Shown here in pieces: positions 1-8,437 of a stretch of DNA of 51,381 bases (positions are counted from its first letter, which is position 1; every line of letters begins with the position of its first letter). The stretch spans positions 1 to 51,381 of the forward strand of contig DAIDKM010000013.1 of the NCBI GenBank assembly GCA_027450045.1, read 5' to 3'. The translations under genes and the position numbers were made by a program. Source of the DNA: Paludibacter sp. (GTDB lineage: Bacteria > Bacteroidota > Bacteroidia > Bacteroidales > Paludibacteraceae). The notes beneath the pieces are model-generated. The model made no database searches, had not been told where the DNA came from, and worked only from the letters and a program-made list of their open reading frames with translations.

Positions 1-443
1 AACGCATCATGCACGCAGTAGAGATTTGCCTGATGACCAACCAACCTTATTCTTCCCTGCGTACAAAAACAACCAAAGAGCGTCCTTTTCGCATTCTTAA
101 AATAGGGCTGAATCTTCCACGCGAAGAACTGTATCAACGCATAAACCTGCGCGTCGATGACATGATTGCCCAAGGATTGGAAGAGGAAACACGCTCGCTT
201 TACCCGTTCAAACACCTGAACCCGCTCAACACGGTAGGCTATAAAGAGTTTTTCGACTATTTCGATGGGTTGTGCACGTATGATGTAGCTATTGACAAAA
301 TTAAACAACACTCACGTAACTATGCAAAAAAACAACTGTCATGGTTCAAACGCGACACTTCCATTCATTGGTTTCAACCCCAAGAAGAAGACGCCATCAT
401 CGCTTATATTGAACAAAACAACCATCATACCAAGTCACTTTAA
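1..443 (+). CDS. miaA: tRNA dimethylallyltransferase MiaA, C-terminal part (5' end outside window)
   Basis: MiaA transfers a dimethylallyl group to N6 of A37 in tRNAs that read UNN codons. The window opens inside the gene: the frame is open from base 3 and runs to TAA at 441-443. The visible ~146 residues are the family's C-terminal region: a short RIMHAVEI segment, the LNLPREELYQRINLRVD stretch, the NTVGYKEFFDYF motif, and the basic KQHSRNYAKKQLSWFKRD motif that contacts tRNA. The P-loop and the catalytic N-terminus are upstream and not visible. The next gene is convergent, with a hairpin between them. The identification is secure; whether the gene is intact cannot be judged. Confidence 0.93.
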   Translation, partial: RIMHAVEICLMTNQPYSSLRTKTTKERPFRILKIGLNLPREELYQRINLRVDDMIAQGLEEETRSLYPFKHLNPLNTVGYKEFFDYFDGLCTYDVAIDKIKQHSRNYAKKQLSWFKRDTSIHWFQPQEEDAIIAYIEQNNHHTKSL

Positions 444-452
444 CCCAAAAAA

Positions 453-477
453 AAGCGTCCATAAATATAGGACGCTT
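453..477 (-). terminator. Hairpin terminator between miaA and the CDGSH gene
   Basis: Perfect 8-bp stem AAGCGTCC (453-460) / GGACGCTT (470-477) with a 9-nt loop. On the minus strand it is followed by a T-run (complement of the A-run at 447-452), so it best terminates the minus-strand CDGSH gene. It lies 10 bp after the miaA stop and may act on both strands. Confidence 0.7.
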
Positions 478-499
478 AAAAGTTTCAATCAACTGTTTT

Positions 500-691
500 C
501 TATTCGTCTTTGAACCCCACCTTAAGGTGTGATCCATCGCAAAAAGGTTTATTGTTGCTATGTCCGCAGCGACAAAAAGCCACATCTTTTTTCGTTTCTT
601 CTTTTCCATCTTTATACACTATACGCAACTCGCCCGAAATATGAATCGGACCATTAGGAAGAATTGTTGCTGAAACCATTGTTTTTTCCAT
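500..691 (-). CDS. Small CDGSH iron-sulfur domain protein
   Basis: A 63-residue protein ending in the CDGSH signature [16 protein letters not shown], which matches C-X-C-X2-(S/T)-X3-P-X-C-D-G-(S/A/T)-H exactly. The three cysteines and the histidine coordinate a redox-active, acid-labile [2Fe-2S] cluster in this family. No membrane segment or signal peptide is visible, so it should be cytoplasmic. Short stand-alone CDGSH proteins are common in bacteria, but their physiological roles are mostly unknown; redox or Fe-S transfer functions are usual guesses. It is monocistronic, with its own terminator at 453-477. Confidence 0.9.
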   Translation of the reverse strand: MEKTMVSATILPNGPIHISGELRIVYKDGKEETKKDVAFCRCGHSNNKPFCDGSHLKVGFKDE

Positions 692-829
692 TGTTTTGAA
701 TTTTTAAAAGTGAAACCTACATGATATAAATACGAATGAAGCAGGCCATCTTCAAGTTAATTTATAGTTAGAACAATCAAACGCCTGCTCCAAATGCAAT
801 CTAATAATAACATGTTTAAGGAGACTACG

Positions 830-1039
830 CTATTTCTTTTCCTTTTTGCAGGTTGATATTCCCAGCAGAGCATATAACCCGCAAAAATTCGTAAATGCCG
901 TCAGCAATAAAACAAGGGCAACGACAATAAACACGATACCTAACGTTCCGCTCACCACATTTGCCAAATAGAGAATCACTAAAACAGCGGCCAAAACAAT
1001 GCGGATTACTTTATCCACGGCACCAACATTCTTTTTCAT
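830..1039 (-). CDS. DUF2892 (YgaP-like) small membrane protein
   Basis: A 69-residue protein with the typical DUF2892 opening (KNVGAVDKVIRIVLA), two hydrophobic helices (about residues 13-30 and 34-52) and a short tail ending CKKEKK. The family corresponds to the membrane part of YgaP and is often found alone as a two-helix inner-membrane protein. The motif NFCGLYALLGISTC near the end is also typical. The substrate or partner is unknown. It is followed downstream by the CDGSH gene on the same strand after about 140 bp, so joint transcription is possible but not shown. Confidence 0.88.
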   Translation of the reverse strand: MKKNVGAVDKVIRIVLAAVLVILYLANVVSGTLGIVFIVVALVLLLTAFTNFCGLYALLGISTCKKEKK

Positions 1040-1092
1040 AATTACTTGTATTAAAGAGTATAAAAATTATATATAAGGACTCGCTAACCCCA

Positions 1093-2028
1093 TTAGTCTT
1101 CATCGGACAATGTGCGTTCGTTTTTCTGTTTTGATTCTTTGTTTGCTTTGTCCTTTTCTATTTCCATCGTCAGGGAAGTTATTCCTGCAAGGCCTCCCAA
1201 TTGCATCGTTTCGACCGCGGAACTGGGGACAATCACAATCGTAGAGTTCTGCTTTAAGCCTTCGTACAGCATGTTCATGGCACGCAAATGCAATGCAACC
1301 GGATTGTTTGCATACGACAGAGCAGCCTCTTCAAACTTTTGAGCCACTTGTCTTTCAGAATCGCCCAGAATAACCCGTGCCTGCCTTTCCCGTTCGGCTT
1401 GCGCCTGCATCGACATGGCATCTTCGAGAGCAGAAGGAATCAACACATCTTTTACCTCAACAGAATTCACTTTAATGCCCCAAGGCTCAGTACGTTCATC
1501 AATGATTTGTTGAAGAATAGCGCTTATTTTATCACGCCCTTCGAGCATATCCGAAAGCATGGTTTTCCCGATCACATCGCGCAGTGCAGTTTGTGCTGCC
1601 CATTGTATGGCGCTTTCGTAGTCGGCTACTTCCAATGCAGCCTTTTTAGAGTCAAGCACTCTCCAAAATAAGACGGCATCCACATCCACCGGAACGGTAT
1701 CTTTCGTAAGCGTTTTTTCCGCCTTAAAAGAAGTGGTGATGACACGGGTATCTATCCAATAAGGAATCGTGTCGATAATAGGGATAATAAAAAAGACGCC
1801 GGGGCCTTTCAACGCATGAAAACTGCCTAATCGTAAAACCACTGCCCTATCCCATGGATTTGCCACTTTAATGGCATTTGAAACGAGCAGCGCCACCACA
1901 AAAGTAATTACCATCAACCATGTGACAGTAACCACATTCTCGATGCCTACAATCGTGTATGCCGAAGCAACACCCACAATCATGATGACAAAGAAAATCA
2001 ATACCGCAAAAGAGCTTTTATTTCTCAT
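1093..2028 (-). CDS. Slipin / stomatin-like SPFH (band 7) membrane protein
   Basis: A 311-residue protein with two N-terminal hydrophobic segments (about residues 8-26 and 33-50) followed by an SPFH/band 7 domain (about 55-215). Landmarks are ANPWDRAVVLRLG, the conserved GPGVFFIIPIID turn and ALRDVIGKTMLSDML. The region QAQAERERQARVILGDSE begins the alpha-helical coiled-coil that drives oligomerization. Slipins form large membrane-bound rings associated with microdomains. Many are paired with a NfeD-like partner or a dedicated protease, but none is seen here. The charged C-terminal tail is poorly conserved. A possible -7 element (TATTTTTG, complement of 2085-2092) lies upstream. Confidence 0.9.
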   Translation of the reverse strand: MRNKSSFAVLIFFVIMIVGVASAYTIVGIENVVTVTWLMVITFVVALLVSNAIKVANPWDRAVVLRLGSFHALKGPGVFFIIPIIDTIPYWIDTRVITTSFKAEKTLTKDTVPVDVDAVLFWRVLDSKKAALEVADYESAIQWAAQTALRDVIGKTMLSDMLEGRDKISAILQQIIDERTEPWGIKVNSVEVKDVLIPSALEDAMSMQAQAERERQARVILGDSERQVAQKFEEAALSYANNPVALHLRAMNMLYEGLKQNSTIVIVPSSAVETMQLGGLAGITSLTMEIEKDKANKESKQKNERTLSDED

Positions 2029-2120
2029 CTTATTTTTTGTTCAATAACGCACATTTACAAATAGAATTATTCGTGCATATTTTACAAAAATAGTAGATTG
2101 ATAACCCTTTTGCAGTGACT

Positions 2121-2765
2121 TTAGTCACCAACAACGGATAAGATTTCAATGGCGTCGGGATGTTGGATAATGCGGTGTTCTTGCTGCAATTTTTTAAGCA
2201 AACGGGTCACCACTTCGCGCACGGTTCCCATTTCGAGCGCAATTTCCTTATGGGTAATAACAATGGGGTTTTGTCCGGTAATAAGGGCTTTACGGGTTAG
2301 AAACTGTAACAGACGGCTATCCAGTCGATCGAAAAGCAGGCTATTTACAGTGGCAAGCATCGTCTGCTCATGTTCGTTGTATTGACGATAGAACCAAGCG
2401 TTCAAGGCAGGATACTCCGCAATCCATTTCAATAGTTTTTCCGTCGGGATGAAAAACACCTGAGCTTCCGTACAGGCAATCACGCTCACATGACTACGGG
2501 CATCATGGGCAACAGCCGAAAAAGGCATGACACAACACTCAAAAGGCCGCACATAATGGAGCAAAAAACTACGGCTATCGTGCTGCGTGTAAATTTTGGC
2601 GGCGCCTTCAAGCATGAAAGGGATGGAAGTGAGGTAATGACCTTCATGCACAATCACCGTGTCTTTCGCAACCTGTTTTACTACAGACACCTTTATGATT
2701 TTTGCAGCCAACTCGTTACCAAGCAAATTGACCAGATGTTGTTCAAAAGCGATTGCGTCCATCAT
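2121..2765 (-). CDS. Crp/Fnr-family transcriptional regulator
   Basis: A 214-residue protein with a cyclic-nucleotide-binding-like beta-roll (about residues 25-120) and a C-terminal winged helix with the pattern THKEIALEMGTVREVVTRLL (about 166-187). The N-terminal domain has no cysteine cluster of the FNR type, so an Fe-S sensor is unlikely; the ligand is unknown. The second half resembles Bacteroidota Crp/Fnr proteins that regulate stress or respiratory genes. The neighbouring minus-strand slipin, DUF2892 and CDGSH genes are plausible targets, but this is inference. A -7 element (TAACTTTG) lies 38 bp before the start codon. Confidence 0.9.
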   Translation of the reverse strand: MMDAIAFEQHLVNLLGNELAAKIIKVSVVKQVAKDTVIVHEGHYLTSIPFMLEGAAKIYTQHDSRSFLLHYVRPFECCVMPFSAVAHDARSHVSVIACTEAQVFFIPTEKLLKWIAEYPALNAWFYRQYNEHEQTMLATVNSLLFDRLDSRLLQFLTRKALITGQNPIVITHKEIALEMGTVREVVTRLLKKLQQEHRIIQHPDAIEILSVVGD

Positions 2766-2802
2766 AACCGAAATGTTTGAAACAATAACAGAATAACGGA
2801 AA

Positions 2803-2810
2803 CAAAGTTA
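2803..2810 (-). promoter_or_regulatory. Candidate -7 element of the Crp/Fnr gene
   Basis: The minus strand reads TAACTTTG, matching the Bacteroidota -7 consensus TAnnTTTG, about 38 bp upstream of the start codon. No clear -33 TTTG lies at the usual spacing. Confidence 0.45.
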
Positions 2811-2982
2811 CAAAACCCTATTGAAAATGAGTATTTTTCAAGAAATAACTTTCAGTCTGGATTCGGGTGAAAATATTCTCTGAAAAGACAGTAATTGTTT
2901 TACAGAAGTAAAACGAGTACCTATTTGTTAACTGAAGTACACGATAGTACAACAATGTTGTTTCAAGGTGATACTAAAGCAG

Positions 2983-3114
2983 CATTGAGGTTGCATTGGA
3001 GGAACATTAGAGGAACACTGAAGGTGAGTCGGAGGAACATCGAAGGAGCCACGCCTGAAAGTGGGAGGAAAGTCGGACGATAGTCGGAGGATCCTCGGAG
3101 GATGGTCGGAGGAT
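2983..3114. repeat. Degenerate 11-bp tandem repeat, 12 units
   Basis: Exactly twelve consecutive 11-bp units can be cut from 2983 to 3114 with no gaps. The most conserved form is AGTCGGAGGAT. The last units (3071-3114) are nearly identical and the first (2983-3026) are more diverged, for example CATTGAGGTTG and CATTGGAGGAA. Because 11 is not a multiple of 3, the array cannot encode a repeated peptide. It lies in the 500-bp gap (2766-3265) between the Crp/Fnr gene start and the LytTR regulator stop. Nothing else convincing is seen in that gap apart from the -7 element above. Confidence 0.85.
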
Positions 3115-3265
3115 CAATTTTGCTGAACGAGGAGTTAAAAGGACGAATAGTCGGATTGTTTTTATAGAAAACAGACGCAAATGAAGATTGAGACCTTCCT
3201 ATTCCACCAACTATTGATGATGCAAATATACACAATTTTTACAAATAAGACAAGAGTACCAACAT

Positions 3266-3982
3266 TCACTTCATTAATGAACGGCCATGAAGAAGATCGT
3301 AAAAGGATTCTTTGTAAGAATCGGAAATGGGGATGCGTGTTTTTCCAAAGACAATCCGATGATGTTCGATGGTTGTAATCTTATCAATTTGCACGATGAA
3401 AGAGCGATGAATGCGGGCAAAACGATGGGCAGGCAGTTTCTCTTCGAGCATCTTCATGCTTAGTTGCGCTACGATGGGTTGTGAAATGCCTTCAAGAAAA
3501 ATCTTAACATAGTCATCCCAACTTTCCATGTAGAGAATATCCGACAACTTAATTTGCACCAGCCTGCTATCGGCTTTCACAAAAATAGCATCCTCCGCGA
3601 TTTGATTATGAGATTGTTTGCCCGACATCTCGAACCAACGAAGCGCTTTGTTGGCCGCCTGCAAAAACTCCGGATAACTGATAGGCTTTAATAAATAATC
3701 GAGCGCATCGACACGAAATCCTTCTACGGCATATTGCTGAAACGCGGTTGTAAAGATTACTTTCGCGTGATTACCAAGCATCCTGGAAAAATCCATCCCA
3801 TTGAGTTCGGGCATTTGAATATCTAAAAAATACAAGTCAATCTCTTGTTTGTGCAATGACTCCAGAGCCGACAAGGCACTGTTGAACCGTCCTTCGAGTT
3901 GCAGAAAAGGAGTTTTCCGAACATAGCCCTCCAGTAAATCGAGCGCTAACGGTTCATCGTCAACAATGGCACAACGAATCAT
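3266..3982 (-). CDS. LytTR-family response regulator
   Basis: A 238-residue response regulator with a receiver domain (about residues 2-118). It has acidic residues DDE at 8-10, phospho-acceptor D54 in YFLDIQMPELNG, and the conserved T/K positions of the TTAFQQYAVEGF and DYLLKPIS region. A LytTR DNA-binding domain (about 135-235) has the RIHRSFIVQIDKI core. It overlaps the upstream sensor kinase gene by 4 bp, so the two are translationally coupled. It is the last gene of the efflux operon and probably regulates it in response to membrane or envelope stress, which is inferred from its position. Confidence 0.94.
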   Translation of the reverse strand: MIRCAIVDDEPLALDLLEGYVRKTPFLQLEGRFNSALSALESLHKQEIDLYFLDIQMPELNGMDFSRMLGNHAKVIFTTAFQQYAVEGFRVDALDYLLKPISYPEFLQAANKALRWFEMSGKQSHNQIAEDAIFVKADSRLVQIKLSDILYMESWDDYVKIFLEGISQPIVAQLSMKMLEEKLPAHRFARIHRSFIVQIDKITTIEHHRIVFGKTRIPISDSYKESFYDLLHGRSLMK

Positions 3983-5034
3983 GAGAGTGCGGTTTGATTG
4001 TTCAGGTTTAGAATTAATTGCGTAAAATAAGCAGAATCCCGTTGTTCGGAAACTAATGTATGCTGGTTGGGATAAAGCAAAGCTAACCGTTTCTTGAGAT
4101 TTTCATGTCCGATACCCGACCCGCTTTTATCGACGTCGGATTTCGGAAAGAAACTGTTTACGACCGTACAAATCACCTGTTTCCCCGTGATCAGTTTAAT
4201 GTCGATGTGAATAAACGACGGGTGAATGGAGCTGATGCCATGCTTGAAAGCATTCTCGACCAACGAAATAAACAGCATGGGCGCAATTACATCGGCACTT
4301 GGTTCGAGTGGAATCCGGCTGGTAACTTCCACCTCTTTAGGAAGTCGAAGCGACATCAACTCAATATAGCTTTGCAAAAAACGGAATTCCTGATTTATTG
4401 GTACATACTTATCCATATTATCATAAAGCACATAACGCAACAAATGACTAAGCCGATGAACTGTCTCCTGAGCCTGCTCTGCATGTTCGGGAATAAGCGA
4501 ATAGATATTATTGAGGGTATTAAAGAGAAAATGAGGGTTCAATTGGGTCTTTAAGTTCTTCAGTTCCGCTTCAACACGATCTTTTTCCATCTCTTTTCGG
4601 GCAGTTTCCACTTTGTACCATTGTCCGGTCATACGAATAGCAACACTAAGACCTGCTGCCACTAATAAGGATGTAATATCACGAAAAACGAAAAAATAAA
4701 CAGGAAGCGGAGGTGGAAAATGATTGGAATGGATATGATGAAAAGAGAGAACTTGCTCCAAATGCAACAGAGCAGCGCCAATAGACACCATCAGGAGATT
4801 CGCCACAATGAAACGGATCATTTTCTTATTAAACAAGTATTTGGTAATCAACAAGAAATAGTTGACATAAAACACGATGAAAAACAAGAAAGTATTACCG
4901 AAATAACCCCAATATTTACTCATATCAGGATCGCCGCTTTCCCAGATAAAAATGAACGGGAACCCAAATAGCACACCCCATGCTAAGAAGTGAATGAGCA
5001 CTTCAATCTTTGGATTTTTCTTAGATGGATGCAT
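3979..5034 (-). CDS. LytS-type sensor histidine kinase
   Basis: Membrane sensor kinase of the His_kinase (LytS/YehU) family, partner of the LytTR regulator. Four hydrophobic helices fill the N-terminal third. Next comes a linker helix and the phospho-acceptor motif LKTQLNPHFLFNTLNNIYSL with the conserved His (position 168 from the chosen start). An ATPase domain with SLVENAFKHG (N box) and GSGIGHENLKKRL follows. No periplasmic sensing domain is present, so it probably senses within the membrane. I prefer the ATG at 5034 (MHPSKKNPKIE) because it starts just before the first helix; an ATG at 5064 would add ten residues. It ends inside the regulator gene. Confidence 0.93.
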   Translation of the reverse strand: MHPSKKNPKIEVLIHFLAWGVLFGFPFIFIWESGDPDMSKYWGYFGNTFLFFIVFYVNYFLLITKYLFNKKMIRFIVANLLMVSIGAALLHLEQVLSFHHIHSNHFPPPLPVYFFVFRDITSLLVAAGLSVAIRMTGQWYKVETARKEMEKDRVEAELKNLKTQLNPHFLFNTLNNIYSLIPEHAEQAQETVHRLSHLLRYVLYDNMDKYVPINQEFRFLQSYIELMSLRLPKEVEVTSRIPLEPSADVIAPMLFISLVENAFKHGISSIHPSFIHIDIKLITGKQVICTVVNSFFPKSDVDKSGSGIGHENLKKRLALLYPNQHTLVSEQRDSAYFTQLILNLNNQTALS

Positions 5035-5083
5035 GGCGAAACAAAATAGAGGTTGGTGAAACAAAGGTATCTAAAAAAACGGA

Positions 5084-6316
5084 TTATTCGTATCGAATCG
5101 CTTCAATCGGATCAAGATTTGCCGCTTTACGCGCAGGATACCAGCCAAAGAAGATTCCGGTAGCCGTACAAACAGCAAAGGAGAGGAAAACAGTGTACCA
5201 CTGAATAAAGATAGGCCATGCAAAAAGGCTTTGCACCATCAACGAAGCGCCAATGCCCACGATGACGCCAATAACGCCTCCGGTAACGCTTAATAAGATT
5301 GCCTCGAACAAAAATTGCAGTAAAATATCCATACCACGCGCTCCGATGGACATACGCAATCCAATCTCGCGGGTGCGTTCAGTGACAGAAACATACATGA
5401 TATTCATGATACCGATGCCACCAACCAGTAGAGAGATACCTGCAATGGCCGCTAACAAGATGGTCATTAAATCGCTGGTAGAACTTAACATGGTAATCAA
5501 ATCTTTTTGCGACCGCACCGAAAAATCATTATCCTGACTATCGCTGAGATGATGATTGGCACGTAAAATGGATACAATTTCTTGTTTAGCGCTATCGGCA
5601 ACGGATTCGTAGGTGGCCGAAACCATGATGCTATTCAAATAATTAATTGCCAAAATACGCTTTTGCACAGTTGAATACGGGGCTAATATAATATTATCCT
5701 GATCCTGTCCCATGGAATAGCCTTTTTCCGTCAGCACACCAATGACACGGAAAGGCGTGTTTTTGAACCGGATAATCTTCCCGATTGGATTCTCTCCTGC
5801 AGAAAACAAGGTAGAATCGACGGTATGGCCAATAACACATACTTTATCGAGTTGCTTACTGTTCTGTAAAGAAAACATTTCCCCATCGGCAATAGAATAT
5901 TTTCGTATGTTCAGAAAATCCGGATTGACACCAGTCACCGAGGTTGGAGCATTTTTGGCACCATAAATAACTTGTCCGCTTGCATTCACCACAGGCGTGG
6001 CAGCAGAAATAAAATGACATTGGGCTACTATCGATTGATAATCGGCAAACTTCAGGGTTTGCATACTGCTTGGATCCTGACGGACACCACCCATCATGCC
6101 CATGCCCGGGTCAATGGACAACATGTTGGAACCCATTTGAGAAATCTGGTCCTGAATGCTGCGTTTAGAACCCTGTCCGATGGCAAGCATAGTGATGACT
6201 GAAGCCACCCCGATGATGATGCCAAGCATGGTGAGAAATCCCCTGAACTTGTTATTACTCAATGCCCGAAGAGCAATTTTGAACAGATTACCGAAATTGA
6301 CAGACATCTTAATCAT
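5084..6316 (-). CDS. MacB/FtsX-type ABC transporter permease
   Basis: A 410-residue permease with the MacB fold: one N-terminal membrane helix (about 23-45, in RGFLTMLGIIIGVASVITML), a periplasmic MacB_PCD domain (about 50-265) and an FtsX domain with three helices (about 285-400). The FtsX part contains the conserved GIMNIMYVSVTERTREIGLR and ends WYPARKAANLDPIEAIRYE. It overlaps the ATPase gene by 8 bp. In E. coli MacB the ATPase and permease are fused; here they are separate chains. With the HlyD adaptor and TolC protein it should form a tripartite efflux pump for a drug, peptide or siderophore; the substrate is unknown. Confidence 0.94.
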   Translation of the reverse strand: MIKMSVNFGNLFKIALRALSNNKFRGFLTMLGIIIGVASVITMLAIGQGSKRSIQDQISQMGSNMLSIDPGMGMMGGVRQDPSSMQTLKFADYQSIVAQCHFISAATPVVNASGQVIYGAKNAPTSVTGVNPDFLNIRKYSIADGEMFSLQNSKQLDKVCVIGHTVDSTLFSAGENPIGKIIRFKNTPFRVIGVLTEKGYSMGQDQDNIILAPYSTVQKRILAINYLNSIMVSATYESVADSAKQEIVSILRANHHLSDSQDNDFSVRSQKDLITMLSSTSDLMTILLAAIAGISLLVGGIGIMNIMYVSVTERTREIGLRMSIGARGMDILLQFLFEAILLSVTGGVIGVIVGIGASLMVQSLFAWPIFIQWYTVFLSFAVCTATGIFFGWYPARKAANLDPIEAIRYE

Positions 6317-7052
6317 CTTGTTTTGGTAATTGAAGTAACATTTCCTGTGCCGAAGCTATGTTTGTATTCAGGCTGTCATGGACAATTTTCCCATCTTTCA
6401 ACACTATGTTACGGCTACTGAAAGAAGCTAATTCCGGATTGTGCGTTATAAAGATGATGGTACGTCCCTGTTCCTGATGTAATTGTTGAAAAAGGGAAAG
6501 GATTTCATACGAAGTTCGTGTATCGAGATTTCCGGTAGCCTCATCCGTCAGGATAATGGCCGGTTCGTTGATCAATGCCCGTGCTATGGCTACCCGTTGC
6601 TGTTGTCCCCCTGAAAGCTGTGCGGATGTATGATGCAACCGATCGCCCAGTCCGACATTTTCAAGCATCTCAACGGCTTTCGCTTTTCGTTCATGACTGG
6701 AAAATGAAGGATTATAGACTAACGGAAGTTCCACATTTTCAATCGCCGTAGTCTTTGGAAGCAAGTTGTAGGACTGAAATACAAAGCCAATTTTACGATT
6801 ACGCAACATGGCGCGTTGATCTTTGTTCATCTCTTTCACCGAGATACCTTCCAAATAATAGTCTCCTTCCGTAGCTGTGTCTAAACATCCCAACAAGTTG
6901 AGTAAAGTCGTTTTGCCTGAGCCGCTGGAACCCATGATAGTAACAAATTCTCCGGCAGCGATGGAAAATGAAACGCCCCTCAGGGCATGTACCGTTTCGG
7001 TTCCCACCTTGTAGTAGCGTTTCAGGTTTTTGACTTCAATAAGGTAATTCAT
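6309..7052 (-). CDS. MacB/LolD-type ABC transporter ATPase
   Basis: A 247-residue ATP-binding subunit with Walker [10 protein letters not shown] (K47), Q-loop FQSYNLLP, signature LSGGQQQR, Walker [14 protein letters not shown], and H-loop THNPE. The N-terminus ([23 protein letters not shown]) is typical of the group that drives MacB, LolCDE and FtsX permeases. These use ATP hydrolysis as a mechanical stroke rather than for classical transport across the membrane. The gene is coupled by overlaps to the adaptor (4 bp upstream) and the permease (8 bp downstream), so the three are made together. Confidence 0.96.
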   Translation of the reverse strand: MNYLIEVKNLKRYYKVGTETVHALRGVSFSIAAGEFVTIMGSSGSGKTTLLNLLGCLDTATEGDYYLEGISVKEMNKDQRAMLRNRKIGFVFQSYNLLPKTTAIENVELPLVYNPSFSSHERKAKAVEMLENVGLGDRLHHTSAQLSGGQQQRVAIARALINEPAIILTDEATGNLDTRTSYEILSLFQQLHQEQGRTIIFITHNPELASFSSRNIVLKDGKIVHDSLNTNIASAQEMLLQLPKQDD

Positions 7053-8218
7053 TTCGAATGAGATTTTCTGCCATCATCAGGGCGTTTTGGCATAAAAGGA
7101 CTTGAGTCTTCTCCACCGGATGATTTAGAAGCGCTGACTCCAATCGTTTTCACGTTGGTAACAACTTCATCACCAACACTCAAACCTTGTTTTATTTCTG
7201 TATTGATATCGTCCGTGACCCCTGTTTTTACATGAACAGGCTGCATTGTTTTCCCTCTTTCAACCCATACTACCTGAAGGCTGTCGTTGGTTCTTTGCAA
7301 AGGCTGTCCGCTCGGATGAAAATTCAACGCTTTGTTCGGAATCAGCAAAACATGATTTCGTTGCACAACGTAAATGGTGACATTAGCCGTAAGCCCTGGC
7401 TTGAGCTTTAATTGAGGGTTCGGAGCTTGAATGACGACGGTGTAGGTGACAACATTTGAAGTGGTGGTTGGTTCGAGGCGTACTTGTATCACTTTGCCTT
7501 CGAAAACATCGTTAGGATACGCATCGACGGTAAAAGAGACATTCTGACCTTCCTGTACCTGTCCGATATCCGCTTCATCCACATTTGCCAGCACATTCAT
7601 CCGCGATAAATCGTTGGTAATGGTAAACAAGGTCGGCGTGCTAAAACTGGCGGCAACCGTTTGGCCTGCATCAACGGCACGCGAAAGAACAATTCCGTCG
7701 ATTGGGGAATAGATGGTTGCATAATTCAAATTCGTTTGAGCAACCTTTTGTGCATAACTTGCTTTCTGATAATTCAATTTAGCCGTTTCGTAATTGTAGG
7801 TTGCTGTTTCCATATCCGTTGCACTGACTGCTTTCTTAGCAAAGAGCGCTTTTTCGCGGTTGTATGTACTGGCCTGATAATCCATCTGGGTTTTAGCATT
7901 ATCCAGGTCGGTAGTTGCTGAAGCTAATTGAGAGTTAAGCACGGTTTTATCCAACTCGGCTAAGATTTGGCCTTTCTTGACAATGGAATTGTAATCGACA
8001 AAGATTTTCGATATGGTTCCCGACACTTGCGTACCTACCGCGATTGTTTTAATCGGTTCAACAGTCCCTGTAGCAGTAACCGTTGTGGCGATATTGCCTA
8101 TTACCGCTTGTGCAGTAACAGGCAATTGCTTAACACCTCCTCCCTTTCGCAGCAAAGTGAACCCTACCGTTATGACAATAAGAAGTATCACTGAGCCAAT
8201 TATGATTTTCGTTTTCAT
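7049..8218 (-). CDS. macA: MacA-like periplasmic adaptor (HlyD family)
   Basis: A 389-residue membrane-fusion protein with an N-terminal anchor helix (about residues 4-23), a lipoyl/barrel-sandwich part (VTATGTVEPIKTIAVGTQVSGTISKIFVDYNSIVKKGQ is spread over about 48-85), an alpha-hairpin (about 95-165), the second lipoyl half (IYSPIDGIVLSRAVDAGQTV) and a beta-barrel/membrane-proximal region. It bridges the inner-membrane ABC unit and the TolC channel. The start codon overlaps the stop of a short upstream ORF (ATGA, 8215-8218), which suggests translational coupling to that leader. The symbol is by family; substrate specificity is unknown. Confidence 0.9.
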   Translation of the reverse strand: MKTKIIIGSVILLIVITVGFTLLRKGGGVKQLPVTAQAVIGNIATTVTATGTVEPIKTIAVGTQVSGTISKIFVDYNSIVKKGQILAELDKTVLNSQLASATTDLDNAKTQMDYQASTYNREKALFAKKAVSATDMETATYNYETAKLNYQKASYAQKVAQTNLNYATIYSPIDGIVLSRAVDAGQTVAASFSTPTLFTITNDLSRMNVLANVDEADIGQVQEGQNVSFTVDAYPNDVFEGKVIQVRLEPTTTSNVVTYTVVIQAPNPQLKLKPGLTANVTIYVVQRNHVLLIPNKALNFHPSGQPLQRTNDSLQVVWVERGKTMQPVHVKTGVTDDINTEIKQGLSVGDEVVTNVKTIGVSASKSSGGEDSSPFMPKRPDDGRKSHSK

Positions 8219-8280
8219 TTGTAAATAATTTTGATTTCAAAGGACAAATGGAATCCCCTGTTCTTTATTTTCGTGTCCAT
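8215..8280 (-). CDS. Small ORF C, 21-residue leader peptide coupled to macA
   Basis: An ATG at 8280 opens a 21-codon frame whose TGA stop (8217-8215) overlaps the macA ATG (8218-8216) as ATGA. The peptide contains FHLSFEIKIIYK at its end, which aligns without gaps to FHTTFKNKLFKYE of small ORF B and FHTTFNNQLFTYE of small ORF A. I do not recognize the family. It may be a translated leader that sets macA translation, or only a conserved upstream region that happens to read through. No translation evidence exists in sequence beyond frame conservation among three copies. Confidence 0.45.
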   Translation of the reverse strand: MDTKIKNRGFHLSFEIKIIYK

Positions 8281-8286
8281 TGGCGT

Positions 8287-8373
8287 TTAGTAAACCATGG
8301 GGATTTCATACTTGAATAATTTGTTTTTAAAGGTCGTGTGGAAACTCATCCCGCAAAACAGGACTCGTTTCAT
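8287..8373 (-). CDS. Small ORF B, 28-residue leader peptide in the tolC-macA gap
   Basis: An ATG at 8373 opens a 28-codon frame ending at TAA 8289-8287, six bases before small ORF C. It begins MKRVLF and contains FHTTFKNKLFKYE. Small ORF A at 10516-10635 also starts MKR and contains FHTTFNNQLFTYE. The DNA core TTCCACACGACCTTTAA here is TTCCATACGACCTTTAA in A. A second ATG at 8309, at the place where A and C have the start of a real gene, opens only a 14-codon frame (8265-8309). So B could be a leader whose downstream gene was lost. Function unknown. Confidence 0.45.
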   Translation of the reverse strand: MKRVLFCGMSFHTTFKNKLFKYEIPMVY

Positions 8374-8437
8374 ATTGATTTTTTGTTTATTGATTTGTAT
8401 CTGAGGTTGGAAACGGATAGAACCGTAAAAGCATTTC

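Noticed and set aside
1288-1671. A 127-residue plus-strand open frame
   Set aside because: It lies entirely antisense to the clear slipin gene and looks like a shadow frame.
2963-3235. A 90-residue minus-strand open frame over the 11-bp repeats
   Set aside because: The repeat period is not a multiple of three, composition is not protein-like, and there is no recognizable motif or start context.
4105-4554. A 149-residue plus-strand open frame
   Set aside because: It is antisense to the LytS-type kinase, which has all its motifs.
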